Positions 62,678 to 64,000 of a stretch of DNA of 64,000 nucleotides are shown one piece after another. The number at the start of each line of letters is the position of its first letter. The first letter of the stretch is position 1. Under the pieces are notes generated by a model. It saw nothing but the letters and a program-made list of their open reading frames with translations. It was not told the DNA's origin and searched no databases. Made by a program: the position numbers and the translations under genes. The DNA is from Pseudopedobacter sp965218985 (GTDB lineage: Bacteria > Bacteroidota > Bacteroidia > Sphingobacteriales > Sphingobacteriaceae). Location: NCBI GenBank assembly GCA_965218985.1, contig CBDCMP010000007.1, positions 310,001 through 374,000 on the forward strand, read 5' to 3'.

Positions 62678-64000
62678 TTATTTACCCGCTTTGTTTTTTT
62701 TCGCCAACAATTTTTTTAGTTCATGATAAGGAGGAATATGATTTTTAGTGGCCCAATCATCATAAAGTTTACTCATTCTTTTGGCAACATCTGGCATTGA
62801 AGTCACTAAATTATGCATCTCTGTACGGTCTTTTTCCATATCATATAATTCCCAACCGGTTTCTTTTTGCTCAGACCATTTTGAAACCAATTTGTATTTG
62901 CCCAATCTCACCGCCTTGTTTCCCTCATGCTCCCAAAAAATAGGTTCCTGGTGTATTTGCTCATTTTTTCCTGCAAAAAGAGGTTTTAAACTTTTTCCGG
63001 AGGTGGGAACAATATCATGTCCGTTAAATCTGGCAGGATATTTAGCATTTGCTACATCGCAAAAAGTAGCCATCAAATCGGGTAAAAAGCCATATTGAGA
63101 AACTAATTTTCCATTGTTAGCTTTGGGTATTACTTTAGGCCAATGCACAATAAATGGCGTGCCTATTCCTCCTTCATTAACCCAATGCTTGTATTCTCTA
63201 TAAGGAGTATTAGAGCCATTTGCCCAAGCTCCGCCGTATGACAGAGCAAGCCCATGCGGACTTGTTTTGGTTTCTAATTCTGATGCAGATCCACTTCCTA
63301 ATTCTGCAAACTCTGCACAGGCACCATTGTCATTTAAAAAGATGATAAGGGTATTGTCGTAGATTTTTGTTCTTTAAGGTAATCAACCAGTTTACCAATG
63401 TTTTGGTCCATTACATCAATTTGGGCAGAATATATGGCCCGGCGAGTGTCCATTTCCTTTTTCTTTTCCTCGGATAAAGAATCCCATTCCCGTGAATCTT
63501 GTGGTGACAAATCCCAATTTTTATCAACTATTCCCATTTCTTTCATTTTAGCAAAACGGGTTTCACGCAATTTGGTCCAGCCTTGCATATAAGTGCCCTT
63601 GTATTTGTCTATAACATTTTGGGGTGCTTGTAAGGGCCAATGCGGAGCATTATAAGCCAGGTAAAGAAAAAATGGTTTTTTATTGTTTTTCTGTTTTGAA
63701 TCATCAATAAATTTTATGGCATAATCTGTAAAAGCATCGGTGGTATAATAATTTTTATCATTTATAGAAATGGTATCGTTCATAAAAGTAATGCCGCGGG
63801 GATATTCTGGCTTGAAATAATTGCTTGCGCCTTCCAAAATCCCGTAATATTTATCAAAACCTCTTTGTAATGGCCACTGAGATTTGTCTGCTTCGCCTAA
63901 ATGCCATTTACCAGTCATCAGGGTGGTGTAGCCGGCACTTTTTAAAACCTCTGCAAGCGTTACAGAATTGCTTGTCAGAAAACCTCTGTATTGCGGAAGG
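62678..64000 (-). pseudogene. Sulfatase, frameshifted, N-terminus beyond the window
   Basis: From the right edge one frame reads through conserved sulfatase sequence (GYTTLMTGKWHLGEADKSQWPLQRGFDKYYG, with TGKWHLG; LAYNAPHWPLQAP) and stops at 63334 after YLKEQKSTTI. Another frame from about 63363 continues as NTLIIFLNDNGACAE to HWVNEGGIGTPFIVHWPKVIPKA and reaches 62678 (DWATKNHIPP). Adding one A in the minus-strand A-run at 63364-63368 joins them (EQK-IYDNTLIIF). The Cys/Ser formylglycine site lies off the window. It removes sulfate esters from glycans, fitting the adjacent GH43. Confidence 0.82.

Overview
The window looks like chromosome from a low-GC, aerobic member of the Bacteroidota, most likely Sphingobacteriales (Pedobacter-like). 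The evidence is a subtilisin with a type IX secretion C-terminal domain, a TonB-dependent receptor paired with a GLPGLI protein, two DUF2807/GIN-domain proteins, BT_3928-like and DUF1599 proteins, A-rich leaders without clear Shine-Dalgarno sites, and TAnnTTTG-type -7 promoter boxes. I ran no database search, so all family calls come from motifs I can read.

Positions 1-45,800 are mostly core genome: a frameshifted TRIC-type membrane protein, a VWA-like membrane protein, SIMPL protein, fabG, a lipoprotein, an acyl-CoA ligase/gamma-glutamyltransferase pair and an M61 peptidase. A complete marR-adaptor-RND pump-TolC operon follows (11.8-17.8 kb), with an inverted-repeat operator candidate in front of marR. 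Next come an orphan receiver protein with a BadF/GlcNAc-kinase-like protein, the secreted subtilisin, and a YwqK/TonB-C-type gene broken by a 10-bp tandem duplication. A housekeeping block (phosphoribosyltransferase, aroK, DppB-type permease, BT_3928, DUF1599, folP, cdaA) leads to a lipid-linked sugar block (GT2, LPG_synthase_TM, GT39). Then come envelope and peptide enzymes (metallophosphoesterase, GIN protein, M1 peptidase, CocE hydrolase) and the TonB receptor/GLPGLI pair.

At 45,760-45,832 lies a tRNA-Lys(CTT). To its right the character changes: looser packing, more AT-rich by eye, and gene remnants. The first block is a three-gene cassette on the minus strand: C5-cytosine DNA methyltransferase, PLD-fold (NgoFVII-like) nuclease and a Z1-domain SF2-like ATPase. 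It is a compact restriction or anti-phage system and the best candidate here for an under-described system. Beyond it are small stress or metabolic genes (thioesterase, truncated haemoglobin, DoxX proteins, Crp/Fnr regulator, SDRs, YciI, DUF1330), an alcohol dehydrogenase fragment and a VOC gene wrecked by an internal tandem duplication. An ECF41-type sigma factor follows, with its typical carboxymuconolactone-decarboxylase/oxidoreductase neighbours.

The right end carries an IS1595-family element (60,515-61,501) with inverted ends, an apparent 8-bp target duplication and a frameshifted transposase. After it come a GH43-like glycosidase and a frameshifted sulfatase that runs off the window, probably the edge of a polysaccharide utilisation locus. 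Two frameshifts (TRIC, sulfatase) sit in A-runs and may be sequencing errors. The 10-bp duplication and the VOC duplication are not of that kind. Related 50-85 bp palindromic repeats recur at about 3.6, 35.4 and 58.6 kb.
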